Source of the DNA: Vulcanococcus sp. Clear-D1
GTDB taxonomy: Bacteria > Cyanobacteriota > Cyanobacteriia > PCC-6307 > Cyanobiaceae
Assembly (NCBI RefSeq): GCF_014654725.1
Contig: NZ_JACVZV010000018.1
Location: 1 to 64,000, forward strand
Length of the DNA stretch: 64,000 nucleotides
Direction of reading: 5' to 3'
Shown: piece after piece, positions 33,153-45,159 of the stretch
Position numbering within the stretch: the stretch's first letter is position 1
How the letters are laid out: every line of letters begins with the position of its first letter
Translations under genes and position numbers: made by a program
Notes under the pieces: generated by a model
Told to the model about the DNA's origin: nothing
Databases searched by the model: none
Seen by the model: only the letters and a program-made list of their open reading frames with translations

Positions 33153-34211
33153 TCAGAAGCCCATCACGCGGGCCACGGTGGCCGTATCGGGCTCGAGGCC
33201 GGTGTGGAACTTGGAATCGTTGTGTTCGATGGCCGTGGTGGGGTCCTTGAGGCCGTTTCCAGTGAGCACGCACACCACCGTGGCGCCCGCGGGCACCTCC
33301 TCGCGGCGCTTGAGCAGGCCGGCCACGGAGGCGGCACTGGCGGGCTCGCAGAACACGCCTTCACCGCTGCCCAGCAGCTTGTAGGCCTCGATGATTTCGG
33401 CATCGGTGACGGCCATGAAATCGCCGTTGCTCTCGGCCCGGGCTTTGAGGGCCCGCTCCTTGTTCACTGGGTTGCCGATGCGGATGGCGGTAGCGATCGT
33501 GTCGGGCTGCTCCACGGTGTGGCCCAGCACCAGAGGGGCGGATCCAGCGGCCTGGAAGCCCATCATTCGAGGCAGCCTGCGGCTGTGACCGGCGGCCTTG
33601 TATTCGTTGAAGCCCATCCAGTAGGCGCTGATGTTGCCGGCGTTGCCCACGGGGATGCACAGCCAGTCGGGCGCCTCGCCCAGGGCATCCACCACCTCGA
33701 AGGCCGCGGTTTTTTGGCCCTGCAGGCGGAAGGGGTTCACCGAGTTCACCAAGGTGATCGGGTATTGGTTCGCCACCTCCTGCACGATCGCCAGGGCCCG
33801 ATCGAAGTTGCCCTTCACCGCCAGTACTTCAGCGCCATAGAGCAGGGCCTGGGCGAGCTTGCCCTGCGCCACGTAGCCATCGGGGATCAGCACGAACGCG
33901 CGCATGCCGCCGCGGCGTGCATAGGCCGCGGCCGCAGCTGAGGTGTTGCCGGTGCTGGCGCAGATCACGGCTTCTGAGCCCGCTTCCTTGGCCTTGGAGA
34001 TGGCCATGGTCATGCCCCGGTCTTTGAAGGAGCCGGTGGGGTTCAGGCCGTCATATTTCAGATACACCTTCACGCCTTTGCCGATGCGCTCGGCAATCAC
34101 AGGGGCGGGGATTAGGGGCGTCGCGCCTTCATGCAGGGTGATCACCGGTGTTTTGTCGCTCACCGGCAGCCACTTGCGGTAGCCCTCGATTAGGCCCGGC
34201 CAGTCCTGCAT
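33153..34211 (-). CDS. thrC: Threonine synthase
   Basis: 352 aa from ATG 34211 ([19 protein letters not shown]); upstream in-frame sequence is not family-like. PLP enzyme that makes threonine from O-phosphohomoserine. The short form has [14 protein letters not shown], the PLP lysine in [18 protein letters not shown], the [20 protein letters not shown] segment, and [16 protein letters not shown] for cofactor phosphate binding. It reads toward the candidate origin and stops at a strong terminator. lysC, earlier in the same pathway, is 8 kb away. Confidence 0.96.
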   Translation of the reverse strand: MQDWPGLIEGYRKWLPVSDKTPVITLHEGATPLIPAPVIAERIGKGVKVYLKYDGLNPTGSFKDRGMTMAISKAKEAGSEAVICASTGNTSAAAAAYARRGGMRAFVLIPDGYVAQGKLAQALLYGAEVLAVKGNFDRALAIVQEVANQYPITLVNSVNPFRLQGQKTAAFEVVDALGEAPDWLCIPVGNAGNISAYWMGFNEYKAAGHSRRLPRMMGFQAAGSAPLVLGHTVEQPDTIATAIRIGNPVNKERALKARAESNGDFMAVTDAEIIEAYKLLGSGEGVFCEPASAASVAGLLKRREEVPAGATVVCVLTGNGLKDPTTAIEHNDSKFHTGLEPDTATVARVMGF

Positions 34212-34290
34212 GGCCGGGCGGGTGTGTCCCAGGCGCCGGCGAAGGGAGGACAACAGGGCCACGGGCAGCAGGGACGGTCTGGAGCCGAAT

Positions 34291-34887
34291 CTACGGGGCG
34301 GGTTTCGCGGGCCGCTCGCTGCCGCCGGCGCTGCCCCGCAGGCCATCGAGCGGCGACTCCATAAAGAACTGGATCAGCTCACTCACCGATTTCGCTTTTT
34401 GGAGCACCGCCAGTAGGGCCGGAATGCTCACTTCCATCTCATCCACTGGGTAGGCCTTGAGGAAGCTGATGGCGCTGAGCTTGCCGCCGGTGGCCACCAG
34501 GGCATTGATCACGCCAGCCCGTAGGGCCGGAACACCCGATCGCTTGGCATAGAGCGGGTAGATGATCTGAGCGATGCGGGCCAGGAGCGCTTCGCCGAGG
34601 CGGGTGCTGAGCAGCCGGCTCGTGAGCAGCAGCGGAATCGAGAGCTCGGCCTTGAGCAGCTTGCTCACCTCCTCAGGCTTCTGCTTGGCGATCATCAGCA
34701 CATCGGCCATCAGGCCCCGCGCTTTGCCCGTATCGGCCAGGTATTCCAGATCTGCCACGGCGATCGAGCGGCGGAAGGCCCCGGTCACGAACACCACGTT
34801 TTCGGCGGCGATGGCGGCGGGGCTGCTGCCGATCAAGCCCAGGCTCAGCACCGCAGCGGTGAGACGCTGACGCTTGCTGATCGGCAT
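34291..34887 (-). CDS. DUF1400-type exported protein
   Basis: 198 aa. A signal peptide is clear ([26 protein letters not shown], cleavage probably after AIA). The mature part matches the all-helical domain found at the N-terminus of some cyanobacterial alpha/beta hydrolases (DUF1400): [18 protein letters not shown], then [16 protein letters not shown] and [35 protein letters not shown]. The hydrolase domain itself is absent, so it has no catalytic residues and its function is unknown. It is probably periplasmic or lumenal, between thrC and the ABC1 kinase gene on the same strand. Confidence 0.8.
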   Translation of the reverse strand: MPISKRQRLTAAVLSLGLIGSSPAAIAAENVVFVTGAFRRSIAVADLEYLADTGKARGLMADVLMIAKQKPEEVSKLLKAELSIPLLLTSRLLSTRLGEALLARIAQIIYPLYAKRSGVPALRAGVINALVATGGKLSAISFLKAYPVDEMEVSIPALLAVLQKAKSVSELIQFFMESPLDGLRGSAGGSERPAKPAP

Positions 34888-34914
34888 GGCTGGTGGCGGT
34901 GCAGTCGCCAGACC

Positions 34915-37017
34915 CTAGGCCGGCTTCCGCTGCAGATCAGCGCCCACCAACACATCGCGCACCAGGTGCACCACACCCCGTTCCGCCAGGCCGCGGGCCA
35001 GTTCGGCTCCCATGCGGCGCAGTTCCGTTTCCTGCAGCAGGCGCGGCACCCGTTTGAGCAGCAGCTGGGGATCGAAGCCCGGCAGCTGCGCCAGGATCGC
35101 CACCAGTCGCTGGATCGGCTCGAGCGAGAGCAGTTCGGCGTCGTTGGCGCTCATGGGCAGACGGTCGCGCAGGCCTGGCGGCCGCAGCGGCCTTGGCAGC
35201 CGCTGGCTGATGCGTAGGGCCGTTTGCCAGCCCAGGGCATCCATTTGGTTCACGGCGGCTTCTACGAGCTGGTTGCGGAGCATGCCGGCGTTGGGGGAGA
35301 ACAGGAAATCGAGCACCTGATCCAGCAGGCCATCAAGGTCGAGCTGGCTGCCGCTGGCGGCACTGCTGATCAGGTTGTCGAGCCGCTGCCAGCGGAAGAT
35401 CTCGCCGTCGAACAGCATTTCTTTGAGGCTGTTGCGCAGTTGCGGGTCGGGATCTTCCATCAACCGGCGGGCGAAATAGGGATAGGCGGCGCCGAGGATC
35501 TTGAAGTCGGGGTCGACGCTCAGGGCGATGCCTTCGAGCGTGACCAGCGAGCGGATGATCAGGGCGTAGTAGGGCGGCACCTGGAAGGGGAAGCGGTACA
35601 TCACGCCACTGAGGTCGTCGGTGACGGCCTTGAAATCCATCCGGCTCACACCCATCTCCAGGGCCTGGCCGAACACGCTCTCGAAGGCCGGCACGATCGG
35701 CGAGAGATCCACGTCTTCCGCCAGGAAGCCGAGGCTCACGAAATCTTTGGAGAGCTTTCCGAAATTGCGGTTCACCAGGTGCACCACCGCCTGGATCAGC
35801 CCGGTGCGGCTCTCGCGGCTCACCTCGCTCATCATCCCGAAATCGAGATAGGCGAGGCGCCCATCGGGCAGGGCCAGCAGGTTGCCAGGGTGGGGATCGG
35901 CGTGGAAGAAGCCGTGCTCGAGCAGCTGTTGCAGCGAGCAGTTCACCCCGACGGTCACCATGTCGTCGGGATCGATGCCGAGTTCGCGCACCGCCTCGAG
36001 GTTGGTGAGTTTCACCCCATCGATCCACTCCATGGTGAGCACCCGCCGGGCGGTGGCATGGCGATAGATGCGTGGAACTGCAATGCGGGGGTTGTGGGCG
36101 TGCAGGGCCGCAAACGTTTCGGCGTTGGTGGCTTCATTGCAGTAATCCATCTCCTCGAATACCCGCTTACCCAGCTCATCGATCAGAGCCACCAGATCGG
36201 AGCGGATCAGGCCGATGTTGCGGTTGAGCCAGGCCGCGATATTCCGCACGATGTAGAGATCGAGCGTGATCTGCTCACGCAGGCCCGGGCGCTGCACCTT
36301 CACAGCCACCTTCTCGCCACTCAGCAACACACCGCGGTGCACCTGACCAAGAGAGGCGGCAGAGATCGGCTCCCGCTCGAGCTCGGCGTAGATCGTGTCG
36401 ATCGGAGCGCCGAGGTCTTCTTCGATGCAGGCCATCGCCAGGGCCGAATCAAAGCCTGGGAGCTGGTCTTGCAGGCCCGCCAGCTCTTCCAGGAGCAGGG
36501 GCGGAATGATGTCCGGTCGGGTGGAAAGGGCCTGGCCGGCCTTGATGAAGGCGGGGCCCAGGGAGGCCACCAGGTCCGCGGCTTCCTTGGCCCGGGCGCG
36601 GGCGTGCTCGGGGTTGGCAAGACGGCGGGTGAGCCAGTCGATCCCCACGCTCAGCAGGTAGAGGCCGATCGGAACGAGCGTTTGCCAGACGCGCCGGATC
36701 AGGCGTTGGGGGGCGCCGGCGTAAATGCGGCTGATGGCGGCTGGGTCGTACTCGAGCAGACCTGAAACCTCGATGAAGTCGCTGAGGTCGGCCTGGTGGG
36801 TGGTGGTGGTTTCTACTTCCGGCGCTGCGCTGCGCACTGTTTCTGTACTTTCTGTACAGATCCCGGATTCCGCTTCGCTGGGTGTTGCGTTGAGGGCCTT
36901 CGTTTCGACTGTGCCGGCTTCGATCGCAACGCCATTGGCTTCGTTGCCCAGAACGGTGCGGCGCATGGCGGCGCTGGCGGCTTCCAAGGGTGTAAGCGAA
37001 GGCGTCGGGTTTGGCAT
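34915..37017 (-). CDS. ABC1/UbiB-family atypical protein kinase
   Basis: 700 aa. The family core begins near residue 78 (DLSDFIEVSGLLEYDPAAI). It has the KxGQ motif (FIKAGQALSTRPDIIPP), an Ala-rich nucleotide loop (ISAASLGQVHRGVL), VAVKVQRPG with the ATP lysine, the HADPHPGNLLALPDG catalytic loop and YLDFGMM for metal binding. Members support quinone or lipid metabolism; cyanobacteria have several of unknown target. Two hydrophobic segments (QTLVPIGLYLLSVGI and one near the end) suggest membrane association. The 77-residue N-terminal extension is disordered and contains a copy of the dispersed repeat (36842-36860). Confidence 0.9.
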   Translation of the reverse strand: MPNPTPSLTPLEAASAAMRRTVLGNEANGVAIEAGTVETKALNATPSEAESGICTESTETVRSAAPEVETTTTHQADLSDFIEVSGLLEYDPAAISRIYAGAPQRLIRRVWQTLVPIGLYLLSVGIDWLTRRLANPEHARARAKEAADLVASLGPAFIKAGQALSTRPDIIPPLLLEELAGLQDQLPGFDSALAMACIEEDLGAPIDTIYAELEREPISAASLGQVHRGVLLSGEKVAVKVQRPGLREQITLDLYIVRNIAAWLNRNIGLIRSDLVALIDELGKRVFEEMDYCNEATNAETFAALHAHNPRIAVPRIYRHATARRVLTMEWIDGVKLTNLEAVRELGIDPDDMVTVGVNCSLQQLLEHGFFHADPHPGNLLALPDGRLAYLDFGMMSEVSRESRTGLIQAVVHLVNRNFGKLSKDFVSLGFLAEDVDLSPIVPAFESVFGQALEMGVSRMDFKAVTDDLSGVMYRFPFQVPPYYALIIRSLVTLEGIALSVDPDFKILGAAYPYFARRLMEDPDPQLRNSLKEMLFDGEIFRWQRLDNLISSAASGSQLDLDGLLDQVLDFLFSPNAGMLRNQLVEAAVNQMDALGWQTALRISQRLPRPLRPPGLRDRLPMSANDAELLSLEPIQRLVAILAQLPGFDPQLLLKRVPRLLQETELRRMGAELARGLAERGVVHLVRDVLVGADLQRKPA
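36842..36860. repeat. Palindrome-family copy C inside the ABC1 kinase gene
   Basis: The plus-strand core TCTGTACTTTCTGTACAGA has the TCTGTAC unit at offset 10 as in copies A, D and E, and a second unit at offset 1. It is followed by TCCCGG where others have TTCCTGG. It encodes about residues 53-59 of the N-terminal extension in frame, so it is tolerated there. Confidence 0.55.
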
Positions 37018-37124
37018 GCCGCGGGTTGGGGCCCCGGGTGCCCTTTGAGGGTTGTCCCTCTTCTAAACGAAAGACACAGCCGCTACGGTCGGGCCGACTA
37101 CCCGGCTGCTGCCGCGTCGCCCTC

Positions 37125-38795
37125 TTGCTCACAGGACTGCGCCTTCAGAACATCGCGCTGATTGAGCAGTTGCAGCTCGATTTCAGCGGTGGATTCACGG
37201 TGCTCACCGGTGAAACCGGCGCCGGTAAATCCATTCTTTTGGATGCCCTCGATGCGTTGCTCGGCGGCAGCGGCCCCCGTTTGCTCCGCCAGGGCAGTGA
37301 TCGCGGTGTGATCGAGGCCAGCTTTAGCCTCACGCCTCCGCTCCGGAGCTGGTTGGAGCAGCAGGAGCTCGAGGCAGAAGAGGGCGAAATTCTGCTCAGC
37401 CGCGAATGGCGCCTCAGCGACGATCGCCTCAACAGTCGTCACCGGCTCAATGGGGTGGCGGTGAACAGAGCCCAGATCCAGGAGTTGCGCCCGCTCCTGC
37501 TGGATCTCACCGTGCAAGGCCAAACCCAGCAGTTGGCGCGCCCTGGGCAGCAACGGCGTTGGTTGGATCGCTATGCCGGCGAGGTGCTCCAGGCCCTCTT
37601 GATTCCGGTGTCGGAGGCCTACCGCAGCTGGCGTTCCGCTGCCCAGCAGCTGGAGCAGGCCCGCAGCAACTGGGAGCAGCTGCATCAGGAGCGCGAGCGC
37701 CAGGAGCAATTGCTGGTGGATCTCGAGGCGGCCCAGCTGGAGGATCCCGCCGAGCGCGAGCAGCTCCAGGCCGAGGAGAACCGTCTCGCCCATGGAGTGC
37801 GCCTGCAGGAAGGGGTGATGACGCTCCTCGGTCGCCTGGTGGATGGGGCCGATGACGCCCCGTCCGCCCTCGACCATCTGGCCGCCTGCGAGGGGGAGCT
37901 AGCGGCGATGCAGCAGCTGGATCCCTCGATCGCTGACCTGGCGGGCCAGGCCAGCGAGGCACTGGCTCAGTTGCAGGATCTGGTCCGCGAGCTGGATCGT
38001 TATGGCGCCTCGCTGGAGAGCGATCCAGACAGCCTCGGCCAGCTGCAGGAGCGCATCGCCCAGCTCAAAGCACTGGAGCGGCGCCACGGCAAAACCCTGG
38101 CCGAGCTGATTGATTGGCGCGATCAGTTGCGGGAACAGCTGGCGCCTGGCGGCGCTGAGGCCAACTTGGAAGCGCTTGAAGCAGCTGAGCTGGCCGCCCG
38201 ACGCCAGCGCGACCGATACAACGGCGACCTCACCACGGCGCGCCAGGCCGCTGCCGCGCGCCTGGAGGACCAATTAATGGAGGCTCTGCGCCCCATGGGC
38301 CTGGCCAATGTGCGCTTCAGTGTGGCGATCGAGCCGGCTGCTCCTGGTGAGGAGGGGGCTGATGCGCTGCAGTTCCTGTTCTCGGCCAACCCTGGCCAGC
38401 CCCTGGCACCGCTGGCGGAGGTGGCCTCCGGTGGTGAGATGAGTCGCTTCCTTCTGGCCCTGAAAACCTGCCTGGCCGCGGCGGATCAACACGTGACGCT
38501 GCTGTTTGATGAGATCGACACCGGCGTGAGCGGCCGCGTGAGTGGCGCCATGGCCGAGCTCCTCCAGCGCCTGGCCCAGCAGCGCCAGGTGTTTTGCGTC
38601 ACCCACCAGCCCCTCGTGGCCGCCGCGGCCGACCATCACTTCCGCGTGGCTAAGGAGGTGCGGGGCGGCGTCACCCACACGCAAGTGTCCCAACTGCGGG
38701 ACACCCAGGCCCGCCAGGCGGAACTGGCGGAACTGGCGGGTGGCGATTCAGGTGAAACCCGCAGCTATGCGGCCAGCCTGCTGAAGCGGGCGTAA
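37125..38795 (+). CDS. recN: DNA repair protein RecN
   Basis: 556 aa from TTG 37125 (LLTGLRLQNIALIEQLQLDF); the frame is open from 37011 but that overlaps the divergent kinase gene. SMC-like ATPase that helps repair double-strand breaks. Walker A GETGAGKSILLDALDALLGG near the N-terminus, a long coiled coil (about 150-350, Gln/Glu/Leu-rich), then the ABC signature VASGGEMSRFLLALK, Walker B LLFDEIDTGVSGRVSGAMAELL and VFCVTHQPLVAAAADHH. It lies upstream of the MazE-like gene. Confidence 0.95.
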   Translation: MLTGLRLQNIALIEQLQLDFSGGFTVLTGETGAGKSILLDALDALLGGSGPRLLRQGSDRGVIEASFSLTPPLRSWLEQQELEAEEGEILLSREWRLSDDRLNSRHRLNGVAVNRAQIQELRPLLLDLTVQGQTQQLARPGQQRRWLDRYAGEVLQALLIPVSEAYRSWRSAAQQLEQARSNWEQLHQERERQEQLLVDLEAAQLEDPAEREQLQAEENRLAHGVRLQEGVMTLLGRLVDGADDAPSALDHLAACEGELAAMQQLDPSIADLAGQASEALAQLQDLVRELDRYGASLESDPDSLGQLQERIAQLKALERRHGKTLAELIDWRDQLREQLAPGGAEANLEALEAAELAARRQRDRYNGDLTTARQAAAARLEDQLMEALRPMGLANVRFSVAIEPAAPGEEGADALQFLFSANPGQPLAPLAEVASGGEMSRFLLALKTCLAAADQHVTLLFDEIDTGVSGRVSGAMAELLQRLAQQRQVFCVTHQPLVAAAADHHFRVAKEVRGGVTHTQVSQLRDTQARQAELAELAGGDSGETRSYAASLLKRA

Positions 38796-38843
38796 GGATG
38801 TAAGGAAGCCTTTCATAAGGATTGAAGGGCGTTGGTTCCTGTC

Positions 38844-39074
38844 ATGACGATCGAGCTCGCCACGCTGACGGCCAAGGGGCAGGTGACCGTCTCCAAGGCC
38901 TCGCGCACGGCCTTGGGACTGCGCCAGGGTGATCAGTTGTCGTGGGAGCTGCAGGACGGCGCCGTGCGGGTCAAGCCTGTAACGCCGATGGATCTCACTT
39001 ACCTGCGCGGGCTCGAAGCTGGCCTGCAGGAATGGACCAGCGCAGCCGACGACGAGGCTTTTGCGGATCTGTGA
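38844..39074 (+). CDS. AbrB/MazE-like antitoxin
   Basis: 76 aa from ATG 38844 (TTG 38832 is also in frame). A swapped-hairpin AbrB/MazE domain: ATLTAKGQVTVSKASRTALGLRQGDQLSWELQDGAVRVKPV, where the KGQVT...LGLRQGD pattern is diagnostic. The acidic C-terminal tail (GLEAGLQEWTSAADDEAFADL) would bind the toxin. It overlaps the next gene by 4 bp (GTGA), the usual antitoxin-toxin arrangement. The frame is intact, although the partner toxin is interrupted. Confidence 0.88.
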   Translation: MTIELATLTAKGQVTVSKASRTALGLRQGDQLSWELQDGAVRVKPVTPMDLTYLRGLEAGLQEWTSAADDEAFADL

Positions 39075-39412
39075 CGCCTTACCCCAGCTTTTCGCTCGTT
39101 CGCGTTCCGTTTCCGTTCACAGACCGCGCTGTTTAGAAGCGACGCCCTGCACTGGTGGTGTCGGCTCCCGATTTTCAAAACCAGAGTGGTCATCTCATCC
39201 TGGCGATGGTGACCACGGCGAACCAGTCCAGCTGGCCTCTGGATTGGCTCATTCAGGAGTTGGAGGGAACGGGGTTGCCGAAGCCCTGTCTGGTGCGTCG
39301 CAAGTTGTTCAGCCTCGATGAGCGCCTGATCTTGGGCCGCCTTGGAGCGTTGGCCGATCAGGATCGTTCAGGTGTTGCAGCACACCTCCGGCGCCTCATC
39401 CCCAGCGACTGA
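39071..39412 (+). pseudogene. MazF/PemK-like toxin with an in-frame amber codon
   Basis: From GTG 39071 one frame runs to 39412. It encodes VTPYPSFSLVRVPFPFTDRAV, a TAG codon at 39134-39136, then KRRPALVVSAPDFQNQSG and the rest of a PemK/MazF ribonuclease (HLILAMVTTANQ, LPKPCLVRRKLFSLDERLILGRLGAL). The reading frame is the same before and after TAG, so this is a single nonsense mutation, not a frameshift. The stop falls just before the conserved KRRPALVVS strand, so a truncated product of 21 residues would be inactive. An internal GTG (39155) could give an 85-residue fragment lacking the first strand. Confidence 0.85.
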
Positions 39413-39466
39413 GCAAACCTGCAACCAGCCAGCGCCCGTAGACTCCCCTATTCCCGAGCCGCCTGG

Positions 39467-42433
<2,967 letters not shown>

Positions 42434-42450
42434 TCAGTCAACGAGCACGA

Positions 42451-44769
42451 TCACGTCTTGAGCTCGTACCCCATTGCCTTGTAGCCCCGTAGCCGCCGCT
42501 CCCACATGCGCTGCGTGATCGGATGGCCGTGATCGAGCCAGTCGATGATGCGCACGCTGATTTTACCGGCTTGTTGCCGATGCAAACGACCGGCGTACTG
42601 CTGCAAGGTGCCCCTCCACGACACGGGCATCGCCAGCAGCAGCGTGTCGAGAGGCGGATGGTCGAATCCTTCGCCGACCAAGCGCCCTGTGGCCACCACG
42701 ATGCGGGGGGTGTCTGGCGGGAGTGCCTCGAGCGCAGCCAGGGTGGCGTTGCGCTTGCGCGGGCCCAGACGGCCATGCAGCACGAACAGTGCGTTCACCT
42801 GTGGTTCGAGCGCACTGGCAATGGCTGTGATGTGGTTCGTGCGTTCGCTCAGGAGCAACACATTGCGGCCCTCCTGCCAGGCGTCCAGGGCTGCAGCCAC
42901 GATCTGATCCGTGCGGTCCTGATCCTCTGCCAGCCGGCGCATCAGCTCCTGAACCGGCAGGTCGCTCGGCAGGGTTGCCGGCAGTTGGTGTGTACGGCTC
43001 ACGAGCTCCAGCGTCTGCGGGGCTCCGGCGGGTTGGCTGGCTCGGTGCCGGATCGGGCCGCACTGCATGAACAGGATCGGTTGCAGTCCATCCCGGCGCA
43101 CCGGTGTGGCGGACAGCCCAAGCACATAGCGGGCTTTCACCGCCTTGAGCACAGCCTCGAAGGAAGCGGCGGCGATGTGGTGGCATTCATCCACGATCAC
43201 CTGCCCGTAGGTCTGCACCAGTGGATTCACGTCCCCCTGGCGCACCAGGGACTGCATCACGGCGATATCCAGATGGCCGCTGGGTCGGGTTTTGCCACCA
43301 CCAATTGAACCGATCGCCTCGGGAGGTGGGTTGAGAAAGCTCTGCAGTCGTTCCTGCCACTGCCGCAGCAGCTCGGCGCGATGCACGAGCACCAGGGTGT
43401 TCACGTTGCGGCGGGCTGTGATCGCGGCGGCCACCACGGTTTTGCCGAAGGCCGTGGGTGCCTGCAGTACCCCGATGTCATGGCGGATCATGGCTGCCAC
43501 CGAAGTGTCCTGGTCGCCGCGCAGTTGGCCAGCGAACGCCAGGTTCAGCGTTGAGCCGTTCTCGCGTTCATCCACCAGATCCGCCTGGATTCCCTGTTCT
43601 GCGAGCAGGGTCTGCACCGCTTCGAGGCAACCGCGCGGCAGAGCGATGTGTTGTGGAAAGTTCTCCGCGCATCCGATCACCCGCGGGGTGTTCCATACAG
43701 AGAGACGCATCGCCTGGGCTTTGTAGAAGGCCGGATTGGCGAAAGCGGCCAGGCGCACCAGGCGATTCAGCAGTGCCTGCGGCAGCCCGGCGCGCTCCAC
43801 ATACAGCCGATCCGCCAGGGTGAGGCGCAGCGATGAAGGCAGCGGACCACTCAGTTTTGGCAGTGTCGTTGCGGTCTGCCAGGGGGTGGCCAGGTCTTCC
43901 TCGTCGATGAAGCTCAGGTCCAGTGGATGCGCTCCGCCTGTGGCGTTCTGGATCACGTTCTCGAGCGCGGCCACCGGCATCCTGTGCAGCGAGGCCAGAT
44001 AGGCCCACTGATCCGGGTAAGGCCTGAGCTCCTCATCCACGAACACGCTGCAGCCTCGTTGTCGGGGCTCTTTCTGCAGGGGCAGAGCGATCAGGTTGCC
44101 GAAGCCGCCTTTGGGCATGGCGTCCTGGTTGGGAAACAAGCGGTCGTAGGAGCTGAGCCGCAGCTGTCTGGTCGCGGCGCAGGTGTGGCTGATCAGGGCT
44201 GCCCCGAGGCTGCGTGCCTCCCGTGCCGGCACCGCTTCCTCGAAGAACACCCACACATGGGCGCCCTGCCCGGAGCGTGAGATCTCCAGGACCGCCGGCA
44301 CCTCCAGTTCCCGGCACGACCGCAGCAAGGCTTGGGCGTCCTCACGCCAGTCCTCCTCGTCAAAGTCAACCGCCAACAGGAAGCAGTGGTCGTTCTCCAG
44401 TAACGGATAGAGGCCGAGGGTGTGCTCGCCGGCGAGATGGCCATAGATCGCCGCGTCCGTGACGGGCAGGAGCTCCCGGTGCTGGCAGTCGCGGCAGGCC
44501 ACACGTGGCTTCTCGCAGACACCTTCCCGCCATTCGTTGGCGCAGGCGGGCGCGTAGCCCGAGCGCCCGCTCCGTTCGCTGTGCCAGCGCAGGGCGTAGA
44601 CGTCCTCCCGGCCGCGGAAGAGTTGCCGGAACAGCTTTACTTTCTGCTGGGTTGAGAGGCCGCTCGTTTCGGCAGGCTCCCAGTCGATGCCGTGAGCCTC
44701 AAGCAGCGCGATCAGTCGGGCGTTTTCGCGGCGCAGTCGTTCCAGTTCCCGGGCGTCGGTGTCAGACAC
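42451..44769 (-). CDS. Archaeo-eukaryotic primase (TOTE type) fused to SF2 helicase
   Basis: 772 aa, GTG start. A short coiled coil (ELERLRRENARLIALLE) is followed by a Cys cluster (C77, C85, C92, C95; GVCEKP...CRDC) and a primase-like domain with the three AEP motifs: AVDFDEED (Asp135/Asp137), SGQGAHVWVFF (His171) and VFVDEEL (Asp245). The second half is an SF2 helicase: APTAFGKT (438-444), VDECHH (526-531), LSATP (552-556), GRLVGEGFDHPPLDTLLLA and QQYAGRLHR. This architecture is known from TOTE conflict systems, proposed to act in defence or transposon conflict. It is 9 bp downstream of the vapC-like gene on the same strand. No nuclease domain follows the helicase. Confidence 0.85.
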   Translation of the reverse strand: MSDTDARELERLRRENARLIALLEAHGIDWEPAETSGLSTQQKVKLFRQLFRGREDVYALRWHSERSGRSGYAPACANEWREGVCEKPRVACRDCQHRELLPVTDAAIYGHLAGEHTLGLYPLLENDHCFLLAVDFDEEDWREDAQALLRSCRELEVPAVLEISRSGQGAHVWVFFEEAVPAREARSLGAALISHTCAATRQLRLSSYDRLFPNQDAMPKGGFGNLIALPLQKEPRQRGCSVFVDEELRPYPDQWAYLASLHRMPVAALENVIQNATGGAHPLDLSFIDEEDLATPWQTATTLPKLSGPLPSSLRLTLADRLYVERAGLPQALLNRLVRLAAFANPAFYKAQAMRLSVWNTPRVIGCAENFPQHIALPRGCLEAVQTLLAEQGIQADLVDERENGSTLNLAFAGQLRGDQDTSVAAMIRHDIGVLQAPTAFGKTVVAAAITARRNVNTLVLVHRAELLRQWQERLQSFLNPPPEAIGSIGGGKTRPSGHLDIAVMQSLVRQGDVNPLVQTYGQVIVDECHHIAAASFEAVLKAVKARYVLGLSATPVRRDGLQPILFMQCGPIRHRASQPAGAPQTLELVSRTHQLPATLPSDLPVQELMRRLAEDQDRTDQIVAAALDAWQEGRNVLLLSERTNHITAIASALEPQVNALFVLHGRLGPRKRNATLAALEALPPDTPRIVVATGRLVGEGFDHPPLDTLLLAMPVSWRGTLQQYAGRLHRQQAGKISVRIIDWLDHGHPITQRMWERRLRGYKAMGYELKT

Positions 44770-44778
44770 GGGTCATCG

Positions 44779-45159
44779 TCAGCGCAGCACCTGGATGTCC
44801 AGATCCAACGCCAGCTGCTTCCAGACGCGGTCACAGGTCACGACGGGGAGCCCGAGGCGCAGCCCCAGACTCAGGCAGGCTCGATCACCCAGCGATAAGC
44901 CCAGCTGTCGCGTGGAAGCCCACAGCTGGCCCGCCGTGTCGCCATCGGCTGGCAGGAATGGCTCGACACGCATTCCCAGAGCCTGCAGGTCTTCCCGCAT
45001 TCCTGTCACATCCACGCCGGCAGAGATCGATTTCTGCACCACTTCGGCCCAGTTCACGCTGGCCATCAGGGCATCCGAGAGCAGAGCATCCACCAGCTCG
45101 GAGCCGGCCTCCTGCTGCAGATACGCGAGCAAGGCGGATGCATCCAGAACGACCGTCAT
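44779..45159 (-). CDS. VapC-like PIN-domain toxin
   Basis: 126 aa. Complete PIN ribonuclease: VVLDASALLAYL (Asp5), NWAEVVQKS (Glu), the SLGDRACLSLGLRLGLPVVTCDR segment with the third and fourth acids. In the family it cleaves tRNA or other RNA when freed from its antitoxin. It starts 4 bp inside the AbrB-type antitoxin gene and ends 9 bp before the primase-helicase gene, so the three genes read as one operon. Confidence 0.9.
   Translation of the reverse strand: MTVVLDASALLAYLQQEAGSELVDALLSDALMASVNWAEVVQKSISAGVDVTGMREDLQALGMRVEPFLPADGDTAGQLWASTRQLGLSLGDRACLSLGLRLGLPVVTCDRVWKQLALDLDIQVLR

Noticed and set aside
36842-36860. Reading the TGTAC repeats as LexA (SOS) boxes
   Set aside because: The cyanobacterial LexA site has two GTAC-like halves 4 bp apart (GTAC-N4-GTWC), while these have 5 bp or more, and several copies are inside genes or between convergent genes. 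It remains a secondary possibility.
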